Below are positions 13,753 through 16,599 of a stretch of 16,599 bases of DNA, piece by piece. Made by a program: the position numbers and the translations under genes. This DNA comes from JAFNGF01 sp964567045 (lineage in GTDB: Bacteria > Planctomycetota > Phycisphaerae > Sedimentisphaerales > Anaerobacaceae): the NCBI GenBank assembly GCA_964567045.1, contig CAZMLE010000082.1:1-16599 (forward strand), read 5' to 3'. Below the pieces are notes generated by a model. The model searched no databases. It had not been told where the DNA came from and was given only the letters and a program-made list of their open reading frames with translations. The number at the start of each line of letters is the position of its first letter. Positions within the stretch are counted from its first letter, which is position 1.

Positions 13753-16320
13753 TTGAGAACCCTGCTAACGATTCGGGCAATCATTATTAGCGTTGCACTA
13801 TCTAATATGGCGGCCTTGGCCGCTGTCTATAACCTCAAAGTTGTCACCGACGGTTCACCAGATTACTCGGATATGGACAGCATGATTCATAGTATCACAA
13901 GCAAGTGGGAAAAACCGGCCGAGAAAATGTCGGCGATGTTCTACTGGAACCACATCGCTCGCAGGCAGACCCGCCCGATGATCGTCCACGGCGTCGAATG
14001 CACCGACCCGATCCGTCAGTTCAACGATTATGGGTACACAATGTGCAGCACCATCGCGGGCATAAATTGCTCCATTTGGGATGCGATGCGATACCGCGTG
14101 AAATTCTGGGATATTACGTTACACACCGTGCCGGAGGTGGAATATGACGGTCGATGGCACATGTATGATAACAGCATGTCGGTGATATATACCTTATGCG
14201 ACGGCAAGACTGTCGCGGGTGTCGAGGATATCGGCAGAGAAGGTGCCTGCGAAGCGTCCGGCGGTCGGGTGGAAACAGGACACATCGCCAAGTATCACTG
14301 TCTAAATGCCGATAGTCCTAATGGGTTTCTCACCGGTGCAGATTGTCCCCGTGACCTTGATCAGGAGTACCGCTGTTTCAACCCCAACGGCTTGAAGTAT
14401 CGCTACTATTACAACAACTGGGACCGTGGCCATCGTTACATCCTGAACCTGCGCAAAAACGAGGCTTATACACGTTATTACAGCAGTCTTGATGACTCTG
14501 CATCTTACTACGTATCAAATAACGGTGAAGACCCAGAGGCTCCAAATCGGCGCTATAAAATACGCGGCAATGGAATCTGGACATTCACCCCCCTGTTGAC
14601 CGCCGAAGGCCTGACGGATGTCTACTACCTCTCACACTGCAAGACCATCGAACCGTTCGGCCTGGTCCCAACAAAAGCCGGCGCCGCCGGAGAGGTCGTT
14701 TTCAAAATCCAAGGTGCAAATGTCATCACCTCCATGACCATTAAGGCAAGCTTTTTCAGAAACACTGAAGCCGATCTTAGCGAAATATCCATCAGCACGA
14801 CCAATGGGCTTTCCTGGAAACAGGTCTGGACCAACCAAGAGTTGGGACAGACACATGCGAATGTGCACTTGGTCGACAAAGTCAACGGAGTTTACGAAGT
14901 TCTGGTGCGAGCGGTCCTGCAGGCCAGCGACAATCCTGCCGATAGCTGTCTGAAACATATCGAGTTCAGGACAACCACAATGCTCAACAGCAAGACTCAG
15001 CCCAAGCTGTTGTTGGGCAAGAACACTGTATATGTCGGCTTGGGCGAGCAAACAGACTCCATTGTATTATGGCCCGACCTGCAGGGCAAGAGCTACTGCC
15101 CTTATGTGGCCGAACAGAAAAACATTGTCTCGGAACCCGAGCACCCAGGTTACAAGGGCGTTATGCATGCAGTCAGCCCGAATGAGGATGGATACGTGGT
15201 CTTCAGGATCGATGCTCCCGGCGATATCACGCGTGTCACGTACGGCGGCCGATTCTACAACCGAACGCCGCAGTCACATATTGACCTGCTGCACTCTTTC
15301 GATGGCGGCACAACCTGGCAGAGAAGTTACTCTCTTACAAGAACTGACCCGCCCTGGGATGTGATTTGCTACCAGACGGTCGAAGATATCCCCGCCGGTA
15401 TCCGCTCGGTGCTGTTGAAATACCTGTTGAACAGCTCTGCGGCCGGCACAGACGCCTGCAGCATCTACGGCGTTCGAATGGAAGTTAACTACAGGCTCCG
15501 CAGCGCAGTCTTCGAGCCCTTCGAAGTCACCTTCAACTGGAGTGAGATCCAGCAGGATTACTCTCTGGTCGAACGAAGTCACACACAGTTGGTTACGGAT
15601 GTGCCCTTCAAGTACACGGTCAATGTTGCCGGCTGCGATCATCCCGTGATGAACTGGGTGCGCGTAAGTACGAAGGGAACAGTAGAAAACGTAGCTTATG
15701 GCTATTCGGACAGCCGTGATGTTGGCGGCGAGAAGTACGTGCCAAAGTGGGTCTGGTATGGAAGGAATCTGGCAAACGGTAGACCTTACACTGTATCCGT
15801 ACCGTCAAAAACTCACTGGGGCGCGGGCGACCCGGATGGCAACAAACTTACCGACGGAGTTATAGGACCTCCTTATGCCGGTGGTGTCGGGCCAAAGTAT
15901 GCGCTGTGCTGGGACAAGGGCGACGATATAATGATTAATGTGGACTTGGGTGAAGTACAACGGTGTGGAGCGTTTCGCATTCACCTCAGCGCCGGCTGGC
16001 CCTGGTGGGATGCGATGAAAGGAGAGATCAAAGACCGTGTCGAGGTACTCACTTCGACCGATGGCGCGAATTTTACGAGGCGGGGTCTTTTCAACCTGAA
16101 TCTGAGGCACAAGGATATACCGGTCAATCACATGATGCCTGACGACGAAACGGCTACTGGATTCACATACGCCCTGGTTCCACAGGGGCCTATTGAGGCT
16201 CGCTGGGTGCGCTTCGAAATAACACCGCAGCGGACGCTAACAGTAAGTGAGGTCGAGGTCCTTGATTCAATCCGATTTGAGCCTTTTGACCTGCGTATCG
16301 CGCTGCCGGACGATGGGTAA
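13753..16320 (+). CDS. Large secreted transglutaminase-like protein with two beta modules and a discoidin-like end
   Basis: The frame is open from an ATG at 13564, but its first 63 codons cross palindromic repeats and lack protein character. I prefer the TTG at 13753, which places a signal peptide at the N-terminus (LLTIRAIIISVALSNMAALAA). Its AGGA lies about 14 nt away, so the start is uncertain; the original may have been disrupted. Numbered from 13753 (855 residues): a transglutaminase-like/papain-fold core with C98 (TMCSTIAGIN), H124 (ITLHTVPEVEY) and D139 (HMYDNSMS). Two related beta modules follow, about 313-408 and 480-580, with Asp-box-like STTNGLSW and SFDGGTTW. The C-terminal region, about 687-842, resembles F5/8-type discoidin (CBM32-like) domains: LTDGVIG, INVDLGEV and ARWVRFEI. 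It probably acts outside the cell on, or attached to, glycans or glycoproteins. The reaction is not known. Confidence 0.78.
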   Translation: MRTLLTIRAIIISVALSNMAALAAVYNLKVVTDGSPDYSDMDSMIHSITSKWEKPAEKMSAMFYWNHIARRQTRPMIVHGVECTDPIRQFNDYGYTMCSTIAGINCSIWDAMRYRVKFWDITLHTVPEVEYDGRWHMYDNSMSVIYTLCDGKTVAGVEDIGREGACEASGGRVETGHIAKYHCLNADSPNGFLTGADCPRDLDQEYRCFNPNGLKYRYYYNNWDRGHRYILNLRKNEAYTRYYSSLDDSASYYVSNNGEDPEAPNRRYKIRGNGIWTFTPLLTAEGLTDVYYLSHCKTIEPFGLVPTKAGAAGEVVFKIQGANVITSMTIKASFFRNTEADLSEISISTTNGLSWKQVWTNQELGQTHANVHLVDKVNGVYEVLVRAVLQASDNPADSCLKHIEFRTTTMLNSKTQPKLLLGKNTVYVGLGEQTDSIVLWPDLQGKSYCPYVAEQKNIVSEPEHPGYKGVMHAVSPNEDGYVVFRIDAPGDITRVTYGGRFYNRTPQSHIDLLHSFDGGTTWQRSYSLTRTDPPWDVICYQTVEDIPAGIRSVLLKYLLNSSAAGTDACSIYGVRMEVNYRLRSAVFEPFEVTFNWSEIQQDYSLVERSHTQLVTDVPFKYTVNVAGCDHPVMNWVRVSTKGTVENVAYGYSDSRDVGGEKYVPKWVWYGRNLANGRPYTVSVPSKTHWGAGDPDGNKLTDGVIGPPYAGGVGPKYALCWDKGDDIMINVDLGEVQRCGAFRIHLSAGWPWWDAMKGEIKDRVEVLTSTDGANFTRRGLFNLNLRHKDIPVNHMMPDDETATGFTYALVPQGPIEARWVRFEITPQRTLTVSEVEVLDSIRFEPFDLRIALPDDG

Positions 16321-16599
16321 GCGACATTCCAAAGAATATGCAGAAAAGGCGTTAGAGGGACCGCGCTTGGCGGTAACCCAACCAAATATGCCTTATGCAG
16401 TGGATAAAGACCTTAGGCATCGCCTTCTCTGCTGAACACCAGCCTTGCCCGGGTGAATCGGTAATGCAATAGACTATTTTGAAAGTAGTGGCGGTTCGGT
16501 CATAAGCGCGACTTGCCTGGCAAAAGTATTGGACATGGGCGGCGGGTAACCGTTCACGGGTATTTTGAGCTATTGGGTGACGCACCCAACATCAGAACG
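16321..16599. other. Right-end intergenic stretch with terminal hairpin
   Basis: No gene is supported. A perfect hairpin TTGGGTG-ACG-CACCCAA lies at 16573-16589, without a T run. GGGTAACCGTTCACGGG just upstream (near 16545-16561) looks like a conserved repeat rather than coding sequence. Confidence 0.45.

Noticed and set aside
16352..16585. Minus-strand open frame of 77 codons at the right end
   Set aside because: It spans a hairpin and repeat-like sequence, has no ribosome binding site and no recognisable domain.

Overview
The window looks like a chromosomal segment of a free-living, saccharolytic bacterium, most likely a planctomycete (Phycisphaerae/Sedimentisphaerales type). Lentisphaerota, Verrucomicrobiota and Hydrogenedentota are possible alternatives. 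This rests on gene content: a pseudopilin-like protein with the H-X9-DG signature, a DUF4838 protein, a glucuronoyl esterase fused to a polysaccharide-lyase-like domain, a large transglutaminase-like plus discoidin-like protein, Tat- or Sec-exported enzymes, and intergenic space crowded with short palindromes. No phage, IS transposase, tRNA, rRNA or CRISPR array was seen.

Layout. 1-685 (-): start of a secreted YdjC/ChbG-type carbohydrate deacetylase that runs off the left edge. 686-2162: gene-poor, holding one 64-residue SANT/Myb-like protein gene (1187-1381) flanked by two copies of a ~100-nt sequence, followed by a possible structured leader. 2163-3035 (+): pseudopilin-like H-X9-DG protein. 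3240-4337 (-): Tat-exported DUF4838 protein. 4785-6671 (+): CE15 glucuronoyl esterase with a truncated C-terminal lyase-like domain. 6908-8991 (+): a secreted jelly-roll plus Asp-box (sialidase-like) gene, apparently broken in three places by short palindromes that each change the frame. 11233-13263 (-) and 9813-11024 (-): a tandem alpha/beta-hydrolase (acetylxylan-esterase type) followed by a Tat-exported DUF362 protein. 13753-16320 (+): large secreted transglutaminase-like protein with two related beta modules and a discoidin-like end.

Functional picture. Nearly every large gene encodes an exported protein, and several are carbohydrate esterases or deacetylases (ChbG-type, CE15, AXE-type). 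The region reads as a loose accessory locus for processing decorated plant-type or algal polysaccharide outside the cytoplasm. No glycoside hydrolase with clear specificity, transporter or regulator is present, so substrate assignment is inference.

The most unusual aspect is the density and variety of small palindromic or repetitive elements (at least six types). They sit inside genes, replace gene ends, supply the bases around a start and a stop codon, and in one case give a filled/empty pair of otherwise duplicated sequences. One hairpin type occurs three times with the same architecture and with paired changes in its stem.
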